Below are positions 10,901-21,410 of a stretch of 64,000 bases of DNA, piece by piece. The notes beneath the pieces were generated by a model, which had not been told where the DNA came from, did no database searches, and saw only the letters and a list, made by a program, of their open reading frames with translations. Positions within the stretch are counted from its first letter, which is position 1; every line of letters starts with the position of its first letter. The DNA is from Entonaema liquescens. Its lineage: Eukaryota > Ascomycota > Sordariomycetes > Xylariales > Xylariaceae. Location: contig CADCSX010000010.1 of the NCBI GenBank assembly GCA_902805475.1, positions 1,893,001 through 1,957,000 on the forward strand, in the 5' to 3' direction. The translations under genes were made by a program, and so were the position numbers.

Positions 10901-12914
10901 TTATTGTACATGCTCCTTTTCCTCAGCCTTGGGTATCCGCACAAAGGTTGCTGTAATGAAAGCTCCCGTTAGTGCAGAAGCAAGTCCGAACCACCAAATG
11001 GCTTTAAGACCTTGGAGTCCTATTTCGCCTGAGGGAAGAGGGTCGACTTTTACACCGATCGAATCTGAAATCGACGTCATGATGGCTGAAGTCAGGTTTT
11101 GAACTGTTACTAGCAATGCCCCAGCCGACCCCTGGTACGACCTCGGCACACTGGAAGTAATAAAGATGGCCGCCGCCGCAAAGCTCATGTCGGGGCCGAA
11201 TGTTGCCAGCGCCACACCTGGTAGCGAGAGTGCCCAATACGGCGTGGATGGCGTTTGCGGTAGGAAGAAGGCAGGTCCTAGAGCAAAGGCAATCATACTT
11301 GCTGTGAATATCCAATGTCCTGGAAACACATGAAGTGTCTTAGACACGATGAAGGCCGCCAGCACACCGACGATGGCATTTGGAAGGATGTATAAAGCTA
11401 CCGTGAGTGGACTCGCGCCTTGATAACGCTGCCAGAATTGGACGGCGTAGAATTGCCATGCGCCAGCTTGATAAAGTGCCCGTTAGCGTCCGCTTTGTTC
11501 ATGTTCGCTGGCAGGCGATACATATTAAAACCGAAGGATAACTTACTAAAACCACCAAACCCGAGGAAATATGCGAGGAGAAGAGCAGCAAAGCCCGGAG
11601 TCTTCCATAGGCCATTCGGGACCAGGGGCCGCTTAACGGACCGTTCGACAAAAGCGAACCCAACAAACAACAAGAGGCCTACGATAATGAGTGAATATGT
11701 GTACGGACTCCAGTTGGCGGAGGAGCCTTGTGTCAATCCGAACAGCACCAGCCCGCAACCTACGGATGAGAGCGCAGCGCCGACGTAGTCAAACTGCCGA
11801 AGCGACGGTGCATCCGCGTCATTACTATCTTTTGCAGGACTTAGATCTGGTAATGTCATCTGCGCGGCCACAGCGCAAAGTACCAGGAAGATAGATGTAC
11901 TTCCAAAGAGCCACGGCAGATGCGCCGCCAACGCGCCACCATGGATACAACCTAACCAAAATCCCAAGGGCGCTCCAGCTGCCACTAAAAGCTACGGTTA
12001 GCATTGAGTGCAGTACTGAAGCTAACCTTCGAAAGAAGGAAAGGAGAAATCATGGCACTTCGGAGCCACATACTCAATGAAAAGACTCTCGTCTTACGAA
12101 CACCGGGCTTATAGACACGGCCAAGGACACTCATAGATGCTGACACAAGGACTCCCAATGAGAGTCCCTGCATAGCTCGGGAAACAAAGAACAATACCTT
12201 TAGGCGGGGCGATACGGCACCGGCGCCGACAGCGTGCCATGCTGCGCTCCACAAGAACGCGCCGACCATTAGGGGCCTTGGGGCTGCTAAGTCGGCAAGT
12301 GATCCGGCGACGATGACTGACAATCCACTAGCTAATAGTGCAGAGCCCAGCACCCAAGGAGTCTGCGTGGCAGGTAAACCTAGAGCATCGCGCAGCGCCG
12401 TCTGTACGATATTCGCGTGGCCGTACGTCAGCGCGAAAATAAGTTGACCCGCAGTGCACACCAGTACAAAGACCACCTCCGCGGCTAAGTTTGGTAGCTC
12501 GGGTGGGATACCCTGTGATGAGCCGGTGCGGGCCGGTGCGGAAGTGCCTCCGTTACCGCCGGTTTCCTCGTCGGCACGATGTCCGGCCACGCTCCGGCTC
12601 CTGATGGCGCCGAGCTCCAGCATAGGATCAAGAAGAACTTCATCGCGACCGTAATCAGTGATGTCGCGCGTCTGCAGCTGGACTTCGATCTGACTGCTCT
12701 GGCTCCCGTCTGAGGTCTGGCCGAGAGCTTGCGCAAGAGCTTTACGGTCTAGGGAGAAATAGTCGCTGCGCGAGGACCCCAATAGAGGATCGGGCGAAGC
12801 GAGGCCGGAGGGGAAAGCACCCGTTTCCAAGCCTAGACCCATATATGGCGTTTCTGCGCCCGGGTCATGATAGAAATCCGCATCTGGAAGTGGGCGTGAA
12901 GGAGTATGATCCAT
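10901..12914 (-). CDS. MFS transporter, 14-helix drug-efflux type (Atr1-like)
   Basis: Proton-driven membrane exporter of the DHA2 type. Three exons, 12914-12074, 11984-11547 and 11466-10901, join in frame to 614 residues. The junctions read RVFSL-M-AAGAPLG and LGFGGF-T-GAWQFYAVQFW, both in helices typical of this family. The N-terminal cytoplasmic extension is long, about 145 residues, and rich in Pro, Asp and Gly. Helices then begin at VVFVLVCTAGQLIFAL. The substrate cannot be told from sequence; fungal relatives include aminotriazole and boron resistance pumps. The frame is intact, in contrast to the two transporters at 17760-19652 and 25601-27473. Transcribed toward the four-helix protein. 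Confidence 0.88.
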
Positions 12915-14967
12915 AATAATTTAGCAAGTTGAATCAAGTTGAATCTCTTAGGTTCTTATTAGGACCTTTAGGTCTCCCTCGGTGGGAATACCGAAGCGTA
13001 AAATACATTTTTATAAGGCGAACTTCGGTCCCGGTGGAGTCGAGGAAGGTTTTGGTTGGCATCGGAGACCAGCCGGACGTGCTATCATTCACCTTGCATT
13101 AGAGATACAGGTTACCATGGTGGAGTGTACCGCTCCCCACGTCATAGATCGTGATGTGAATGGCTGGAAGGGTAAAGGTTTGCAATGAGAATGAAACCCA
13201 TCGCGGACTACTAACGGAACTATATCAGGAGATTTTTCGATATGGCCAATCAATACTAATTTACACCGCTTAGTTTACGATTTACCTAGTAGGATTATTA
13301 TATTTACATCCGACCTCTGCAACTATTATGGTATCCGAAGACAAGGGTCGAAGCATACCATATATACAAACAACTTGGGTCTCAAGTCTTTCGTCTGCGG
13401 TGTAGGAGTTCTACTTGACGAAACTTCCACTTTGAGTATTGAAATGGTTATCGGGGAGGAGGACTTGGCGTCTTGGCCGGTCACCTCATCGATTCGCCAC
13501 CGGTGAGTCTTGTAGCATTAGGCTATCCAGGGACTTGAAGGAATGGTTTGTTAATAGGCGGGTCGCTTCTAACAACCTTGTTACACGACTTCACATCGTC
13601 AACCAACTGACAAATTCTGACAAATTCGAATCCCAGGGCCGACGCCCGGCCCTCATGATTGTATTTCGTTGTAGTCTTACGTATCATATCTTATGTGCTT
13701 CCTAATACGAAGTAGTCAGATATCGTAAGGGGTGGTTATACTTTCGAATGGGTTTGATAGGTAACTTAATACGCGTATATTTAGCGTCAACGATCCACGT
13801 GCTTTGGCTAAAAGATCAACTTTAACTTTCTCCTTAAGTTTGAACTTAGATAATAAAAGACTTCTAAGAGCCATAAAGACTTAGTAGAGGTTGAGTAAAT
13901 GCAGATATGGGGAATATAAGTCTTAAGGTTAGTGAATGAGACAAGTTAGTTTACTTCTTTCCTACTTCCGATTTGATCCAATGAGAAAGGACGATCTCTA
14001 TACTCGTACTCATATAGCTTTTCATTACCTACATGTTATTAGTAGTATTTGTATTTAATCAAATAGCCCAAACACGTCTTATCATAGAAAGATAAAGGGT
14101 ACTATAGTAATAATATTTGTTTCAATATCTACGGAGACGGAACAAAATAAACTAAAAGGATCCTACTTCTTAGTTTAATATAGATGCTAGTCAGATTTGA
14201 ATTTGAAAGCTACTCGAGTCAACTACCTACATATTTACCATAGTTTTTATGAATAACAACTTATATGAGCTCGTAAATGTGTCTCTAGATACTACGCTTG
14301 AATCATGAAAGACCCAAAGGCCGACGTAGGCATTAACAACTCTAATATTATGGATCCAACAACTCCCATATAGCTGAGTATGTAAACCTGCTAGATCTCT
14401 ATCCTTTATAGAGTTCCGGACTGTCGCTTTCAACTTACCCCTCTTCAGTATTAAGATACATAGGTACCTATACAACACACTTCTATTAGGATTCCGAATA
14501 AGACATATAGAACAACCGATCGACTACTTACCTAGCATATAACTATAACGTTTCATAGTTGCTTACCAACTTAAGATATAGAGCTCCTTGCGGAAACGAC
14601 GAAGTTGTCACTATGTGCTTCACCTAGAGACAACTCCCCCTTGTGTTTCTAGCCCAATTAGGATGAAAAACCGCGAGTTCAACTAGAAACAAATAGGATC
14701 CAGAAAGTAGTAGCCCATAATAGCGTCAGATATATTATTTACGGTCTCAATAGGTACCTTCTTAAAACTTTCTCAATAGCGATTCTTCAGCGGATTTAAG
14801 TACCTAGAGGTATCTAAACTCCATGGTTCTGCCAGTACTGACCGCCTTTGTGCCGCTAAGTCCACTGTAAATGCTCAGTTACCTGGTGTTCATAGTGTCT
14901 TATTTGCTAAAAAATAGCGAACGGTCTTTTTAGACGCTTACGACCCCCAAAGGGGGAGATTTTAGCG
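12915..14967. other. 2-kb intergenic region, no gene seen
   Basis: Moderately AT-rich with scattered short ORFs (12982-13188, 13439-13705, 14227-14478), none with recognisable character. Contains TAGGTACCTA at 14461-14470. It separates the divergently transcribed MFS gene and Zn2Cys6 regulator, so both promoters should lie here. Confidence 0.5.
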
Positions 14968-17439
14968 ATGGTACAATCAACAACTCACAGTAGACGACGT
15001 GATAAGCCTATCTTAAGCTGCGCCTTCTGTAGAGGACGCAAGTGAGTTGGTTCTTTCGCGTGAGAGGATGGCCCGTGTTAAGACCCTTGCAGGCTTCGTT
15101 GTGATAGGCAGTCTCCCTGTGCAGCCTGTGCACGACGCGGGAAGCCTGAAGAGTGTATCTACAGCTGTTCCGAACAAGAGCGACAAGATGCCGTCGACTA
15201 CAGACCTCATACAAGAGGCCAGCGGGCGCGACAGAGGATTGCTCGCCTTGAGAATCTAGTTATTGAGATGGTCCAAGGCTCACACCAACCATCTAATAGC
15301 GAAACGCCAAGAGGGACCTTGAGTAATGCCAGCCCACCGCTACAGGATGGCGATGCATTAGATGTTATGGGGAAATTAAGTCTTACTGATAACCACGCAG
15401 TATATACTGGTAGCTCTCATTGGGTCACGATATTGGACGACGTGGGTTGTCTTTATAAGAGATTTACCAAGCAGTCTGCTGAGAATCTCTCTAGATCCGA
15501 CGTCTCAAAGACGAGTTATCAGAGGAGTACCCGGATGAATACTCAGAGGGTAGCATAAACGTTGAGCCGGCTCTGGTTGATGCCGCATCGACGCAGGGGT
15601 TGCCTATCACGAGATCCTCCCTCCTTAGCAGTGCACCTCATCTTCCGAAAGAGCAAATTCTAGCTATGATACCTCCTCGGAAAGAGGTCGATAGACATGT
15701 GTTCCGCTTCTTTAATGATTACGAGATGGGTCCTTGTAAGCCTTACAATTGGTATCGTGTAATAATTGAAGTCCGCTATTGACTGACCTGGCATCACGAC
15801 TTATTAGTTCTCCTACATAGAAATACGTTTCTTGCAGAGGTCAGAAATTCGTACTACTGTCGTTGATTACTGACTTATTTTATCCGCAGTATGAGGCCTT
15901 CTGGAGTGATCCTTCAACTACCCCTATTATGTGGATAGGACTCTTGTTTAGTGGTAAGCACACCTACTACCATAAGTGCTGCTTCACTCACATTAACTAG
16001 TCATAACAGTAAGCTGAAGGAATCATTTGGCTTTACCAACGAAACCCTGAGCTTTCAGAAAGGTATAACTGATACGGGGGTTTATGGATTTTTAGGTTAT
16101 GGGCTTATCTGCATTCCTACAGCAGCAGGACGTCAGATCTCATGGCTTATCCGCCATCGAGGTACGAAAAAAGCTGGAGACCTATCGAAGCCTCACCATC
16201 CATTGCTTGACGGCTGGGGATTATCTACATCCTGACAAGCACACTATAGAAACTTTGACTTTATACTATTTTGTTGAACGGAACGTGAACGTCGATACAT
16301 CCGTAAGCAACTGGGTTTTGATTGGCGTTATCATTCGGATAGCCCTACGCATAGGCCTTCACCGGGATCCCTCTCACTGGCCAAATATTCGACCCTTGCA
16401 GGCAGAGCATCGGCGACGGCTCTGGATCACACTTTACCACATGGACTTCTTTTCAAGTACGCAAGTAGGATTGCCACGTATCATAAAAGACTCCCAATGC
16501 GACACGCGTCCGCCAGCGCACTTGTTCAGTTATGATATAGGTGTGGAGCACGATGAAATCCCACCTGAGAGACCGTCGAGAGAAACGACTGCTCTTTTAT
16601 GCCTCATACAGAGGGATAGAATTATCAGAGTATCAGCAGAGATATACGATGTTATTGAGGCAGGGCCACCATCATCAGCTACTATGGCTACACTAAGCTC
16701 TAAACTTGAAAGGGCTATTGAGGCCATACCAGTAGGGCTTAGATATAAACCGCTCGAGACGCCGATCGCAGACAATCCCCTTACGATACTACATGGAATG
16801 TTCATGGATGTTCTTGTACAGAAGGCCATTTATCTCCTACACCGATGGAGCTTTATGAAAGGGTTTTCTGGGGAAGAGAATGCGAAGTCCAACGAGATCT
16901 GTATTGATGCTGCGCTAGCAATCCTTCAGCATCAGCGAAGAATGAACGAAGAGGTCCAACCTGGGGGCATTTTATTCGGCATTCGCTGGAAAATTCCTAT
17001 ATCCCTCAATTACGAATTCCTGCAATCTACGATGATGCTTTGCTTCGCTCTGAGTAAATTTGACGAAGGGCACACTGGTGCGAGAGACTCTCCTTCTCTA
17101 CATAGATGGCATGACATTGTGGAAGCCTTGACCTTTGCGAAAGCTCTATGGGAGAAGGATGCAGTCCAGCTTACGGAGGCCCGAAGGGCAGCAGAGGCCA
17201 TAGCGGCTGTATTGCGACAAGATTCAGAAAACCCGAACGCATCAACATTCGAAAATTCGGACGGTGGTGTGCCTCATCCATCCGTAAACATCAGTCACGC
17301 GGCAGGGTTCCTTGATCAGATACCAGGGGAGGCTGCTCAAAACTATTTCGATGGTTTTGATTATGAGCAAACCATTGGTTTGGATCCTTCCTTCTTCGCA
17401 GTTGATAGTGGAAACATACTGGAAGACTTCGTACCGTGA
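14968..17439 (+). CDS. Zn2Cys6 transcription factor with fungal-specific TF domain
   Basis: DNA-binding regulator. My model is exons 14968-15041, 15093-15441, 15495-15735, 15808-15839, 15890-15953, a possible 8-base exon 16001-16008, and 16096-17439 (703 residues). The zinc cluster spans intron 1. It reads CAFC-RGRKLR-C-DRQSP-C-AA-C-ARRGKPEE-C, spacing C2C6C5C2C8C, near residue 18. A short coiled segment (RQRIARLENLV) follows. Exons 4 to 7 carry the fungal_trans domain: HRNTFLAE, YEAFWSDPS, then RIALRIGLHRDPSHWPN and LQAEHRRRLWITLYHMDFF. The joint between 15953 and 16096 is out of phase unless the 8-base exon is used. Converges with the MFS gene at 17760-19652 and could regulate it (inference). 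Confidence 0.85.
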
Positions 17440-17759
17440 CGACGTTACATCTGACCTCTAGGAGCTTAATAGTAACAAAATTCTCAGCGGGAGATTGAAA
17501 GCACAAGAAGCATTAACTACTTCCCAGGCTTGTTTCATAGGCTAGTGAGACCTACGGAAAGATAGCTACTTCAAGAGTTCATTTCATTTGCTCTAGGAGT
17601 AATATTTTTCATATTTCTCGACCTACTCGCTTGCTACAACCTTATCCTGGTCGCGAAAAATAAGAGATCTATATTATTATAATGGAGGGCCCCCTGCTAC
17701 TTACCTACCAGTTATCCGGCTGTCAAACAATTACCCCCTCCCATCACAGACCATGTAAA
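17440..17759. other. Intergenic between convergent genes
   Basis: 320 bases between the 3' ends of the regulator and the transporter. No ORF or repeat seen; it should contain both 3' untranslated regions. Confidence 0.5.
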
Positions 17760-19652
17760 TTATAGGTTGCTTTCCGAGGTAGATGCAGGGTCTTCCTTTT
17801 GCTTTTTCACACTACGCCATTCCATACCAAGCCCACCGAAGATGGAAAGACAGGCTATAATGAGTGATATTTGGAAGCAAACACGTAGAGAGTCGTTGTA
17901 GCTTTTCAATGCGGTGGCAAGAAAGTTTGAGGGAATGGTACTTAGGATGTCGGTGGCGCCAGCGCCGGCAATCTTCTGGGGGTTGAATCCCGGGATTCCA
18001 GCAAGACGGGTGGATAGCTGGCCTACCAAGACATTCTGACCGACCGAGACAAAGATGGCGCCGAAGAGTGTCTGAGAAAAAAGCATGAGCGAAGCACCGA
18101 TAGATACTTGGTCGCGTGGTAGCACCGTCTGGGCGGCCACATTGGGTGCCTGGATACAGCTACCGAAACCCCATCCGAACAGTATCTGATAACCAACCCA
18201 TTGACCCACGGTTGAGTCACTTTGAAGCGTAGTGATTAAGCCAGAGCCAATCGCAGTAATACAGATGCCGAAGATAACGAAGGGGTGTAGTACCCGACGC
18301 GAGTTGTTAATATGCCGGTGAAAATAGACGCAATAACGAGAGAAAGCACTTGCGGCAGGAGGTGAATACCGCTTTCAACTGCTGAATCCCCCTTTACGGC
18401 CTGAAACCAGATAGGAAGGTAGTAGACTGATGCCCTAACGTTAGTGCAAGATAGTGCTTCTAGTCCGAATAGGAGACTTACGCATGAGTGTCTGTTGTGC
18501 ACCAAGGCAACTGCTTACGAAGAAAGCACTATAGATACTTCGCTGCATGAATATTCGCGGCGGCACCGTAGCTCGTTCTGGCCTCCAAACCTGGATCAAG
18601 ATGAAGATGATCAAAAGTGCAAAAGCAAGGACCAGCAACGCGATGATTCGCCCGTTGCTCCACTAGATATAATCAGATTCGCCAGCTCAAGACAACAGGG
18701 AAAGCGCTGTGTAGGGGCCACAAGACTTACACTATACGTGAATCCGCCCCATTGGAGAGCCAAACATAGACAAACCACTCCAGGGATGAGGAAGATTTGA
18801 CCCTCAATATTAAGCTGCTGCAGTTTGCTTCTCAGAGTATGTTTGGTGTTGGAGGTACCGGGGATATGGAGCAAGAAGAAAATGAACACCATCACGGCGC
18901 CTCCTATAGGTAAATTGATATAAAAGCACCATCTCCAGGTAACAGTCGTAGTAAAGGCACCACCGACCAACGGCCCCAACACCGACGAGATCCCAAACAC
19001 GGCCCCAATAAGACCTTGATACATTGGTCGCTTCTCTAGCGGAAGGGCATAGACAAGAATAGTGACCTATTGCGTTACAGTATAAGTTACCTGGACCATG
19101 GAGGAGTCATGAACATATGGAGGAGCTACTAGGGGTAATATGCGGTAGGAATAAGGCAGAACTCACCACGCCAGATTGAACGCCTCCAGCCCCTATTCCA
19201 GCAATTGCTCTACCAATTATGAAAGCGATCGAGTTAGGTGCCGCACCGCAGATAGCCGAACCAATCTCAAATAGTAAGATGGCTACCATGAAGGCAGTCT
19301 TGACGTTCATAAGCGTGTATAGTTTTCCAAACACCGGTAAGAAAGCGCAATTAGTTAGTAGGAAGGCCGTGCCATACCAGCCGATATCATTCGCCGCGTT
19401 GAATTCGTTCGTGATGGAGGGTATGGCGGTCGAGATGATAAGTCTATCCTGTAGACGAAGTCCAGTCAGTATGTCGTACAGCAGACACGTCTCTCCTCTC
19501 GGACGTACCAAGGCTACTAAGAATATGCCAATATAAAGTGAGGCTAGGATAAATGCAAGTTTATAACCTGAAGGGTAAACCAAGTCGGTAGAGCCTGTAG
19601 ACGTCTCATTCTGCTCGCTCTTATGATTCAGGTCTTTTTCTTGTGACTCCAT
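17760..19652 (-). CDS. MFS drug transporter (DHA2, 14 helices) with an apparent 1-base frameshift
   Basis: Predicted exporter. Exons: 19652-19509, 19448-19167, 19066-18731, 18662-18482 and 18426-17760, phases consistent across all introns. The junction VAL-DRLIISTAIPSITNEF is the family's helix 1 motif, and GRAIAGIGAGGVQSG is its motif near helix 4. In the last exon the frame breaks. One frame reads FTGILTTRVGYYTP and the frame offset by one continues FVIFGICITAIGSG through to the stop at 17760. The change falls in the GGGG run at about 18281-18284 (CCCC on the coding strand). One missing C restores a continuous family-like protein. Either a real mutation or an assembly error; as written the product stops about 15 residues later and loses the last helices. 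Confidence 0.85.
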
Positions 19653-20300
19653 GGCGGATTAGATTGGAGCTGAGGTAAGGAAGCTGATATGAGAGACGCT
19701 GCTGAGGGATCTAGTAGATACTAGATAAGATATGCATATTAATAAACAAAGAGGAAAGGGGAGACGTAGAGAAATATATAATACACATGTTGAGGTCGAT
19801 ATTTACATCATTCGGTACTTCCCATCGTCCATAATTACGGAGCGTGCTTTCAATCCGCTATGGGACCCATGATTCTCATTTAATATATGGTAAAGATAAT
19901 GAGACCCATTTGATTTTCAATCATGCTTGCTCGTTTAATCTATTACGGAATGGACTTCTACGGCTTTTGATGGGGCTTGCGACTGTCCGACCGTCCGGTT
20001 TCCGGTTTCCGGTTTCCGACGCTCCATAACATGAGTCGGAGCCGGTGTCCTCCGGCGCGTACAAAATAGCGAAATATAAGGTAGATATAGTTGTTTGAAT
20101 AAAGTCACAATGGCAGATGAGAAGTTATTTAAGTGAAGAAACTTGGTAATCGTATCGGGTTCGGGATAGTCAAGCTACGCGCAATTTGGTCATCTAGTCT
20201 TAAGCATATTCATCTATATACTAATACCAAATATTAGGTCAAGTAATTAATTCTGCGCTCCATTAGGTTTCACACCTAATGAAATAGTAGAATTGGTGGC
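19653..20300. other. Intergenic, no gene seen
   Basis: Upstream of the MFS gene. Holds a short run of GGTTTCC units at 19998-20016. The plus-strand ORF at 19844-20029 has no features I can use. Confidence 0.45.
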
Positions 20301-20534
20301 TTAATGAGAGGAAGTCTTTTTCTGCTGGGCAGCGCGTTTTGCTGGATCAACGTAAGATGCTGCAGGCGGCTCCAAAGGCTGTAATTTGGGACCTTTTCCG
20401 GGTGGATTATTTTTCTGCAGAGATGCAAGCGTCTGGCCAGAATTAGCCCTTGCGGATTGACCCTTATACCTACCGACATTGAATGGGGGTAGGTTCTTGC
20501 CACCGCCGGCACCGTAGAAATCTGAGCTTCCCAT
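20301..20534 (-). CDS. Small conserved-looking protein, 77 residues
   Basis: I chose the ATG at 20534 over the upstream in-frame one at 20663. From 20534 the protein begins MGSSDFYGAGGGKNLPPF, then a hydrophilic Gly/Asn/Gln-rich body (NVGRYKGQSARANSGQTL) and a Lys-rich C terminus. The upstream part is hydrophobic and looks like leader sequence. There is no transmembrane segment or signal peptide. The body resembles short basic proteins found widely in filamentous ascomycetes, but I cannot name a function. Single exon. Confidence 0.6.
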   Translation of the reverse strand: MGSSDFYGAGGGKNLPPFNVGRYKGQSARANSGQTLASLQKNNPPGKGPKLQPLEPPAASYVDPAKRAAQQKKTSSH

Positions 20535-20710
20535 GATCAGGATAGTTTTCGTTGTGGATACTATAAAAACGGGAGGGATATTCGAGATTGTAAGTAGTGG
20601 GAGAAGGGATGTGTGGAAAAGATAGGTATCAAAGGCTGCAAAAGTCGACTGGCCTGGAAGCAAATTTATAGGAAAGCTAGGCAGGTACCCCTATCACTCC
20701 CTTTCGCAAG

Positions 20711-20900
20711 TTGTTGTGACATAGAAACCAATGCTGAGCTTGGAATCTCCAGTTCCCCATGTCACGAAATGGGACAATAAAGCATGAAAACAACTTCATT
20801 GTTACGCAAAGAACTCTAAATCTGACTATGAAAGCCTATGGCTATACTTGCCTACTGAACAAGGTCTTTGTTCGAGATGTTTCATCTAGAATCCTGACAC
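20711..20900. repeat. Hairpin-rich repeat, copy A
   Basis: Aligns colinearly with 21221-21410 at an offset of 510 bases. Shared blocks include ACAACTTC.TTGTT, CGCAA.GAACTCTAA, GCTATAC, CTTTGTTC and CCTGACA. Three clear stems: AGCC-TAT-GGCT at 20833-20843, GAACAA-GGTCT-TTGTTC at 20857-20873, and AGATG-TTT-CATCT at 20875-20887. A weaker stem sits at 20801-20814. Strand unknown. Confidence 0.65.
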
Positions 20901-21220
20901 TTCAAGAGATAATAGTTGAATAGGCATTGGTACTATACCTCTAAACTCCCTTTGAAGCTCGGTGTGACTGCGAGCGTCAAGCGTCCAAGTGACAATTTCG
21001 GACCGAGAATTGGCGCAGCTATCAGACTAATGGGCGCTCATTCAATTCATTCTGGATTCTAGTTGGACCTCAGAGAATTATATTGATTGTGAACACGCTG
21101 ATTCCCATATTGGCCTTCAAACATCTTTGATTGCACCATCTGAAAATCACGCTGGATAAGATTGACATAGTCATTCTACATGATTGTGTAAATGCCTATA
21201 CCCGTACCGCGCGGCTAAAG

Positions 21221-21410
21221 ATGTTGTATATCGGTGAACCCTCCGTGAGAGTAAGCTCCAATAGCGAAGGTGTCACGAGGCAAACCAAAAGGTGAGGACA
21301 CAACTTCGTTGTTCCGCAAGGAACTCTAATTAAGGAAGCTCTGAAGCCAGAGCTATACATACAAAACAGTTTCTTTGTTCTAAGGGAGTCTCAAGTGAGA
21401 CCCCTGACAG
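21221..21410. repeat. Hairpin-rich repeat, copy B
   Basis: Partner of copy A. Stems lie at matching places but with partly different sequence: GTTCC-GCAA-GGAAC at 21311-21324, AGCTCTG-AAGC-CAGAGCT at 21337-21354, ACAAA...TTTGT at 21361-21378, and GTCTC-AAGT-GAGAC at 21388-21401, the last flanked by GGG and CCC. Loops are four bases in three of the four. Confidence 0.65.

Noticed and set aside
13600..13650. TTCGAATCC resembling a tRNA T loop
   Set aside because: No matching acceptor, D or anticodon stems could be paired around it.
15951..16235. Plus-strand ORF within the regulator gene
   Set aside because: It is the offset frame across an intron and the next exon; the conserved TF-domain residues are in the frame beginning at 16099.
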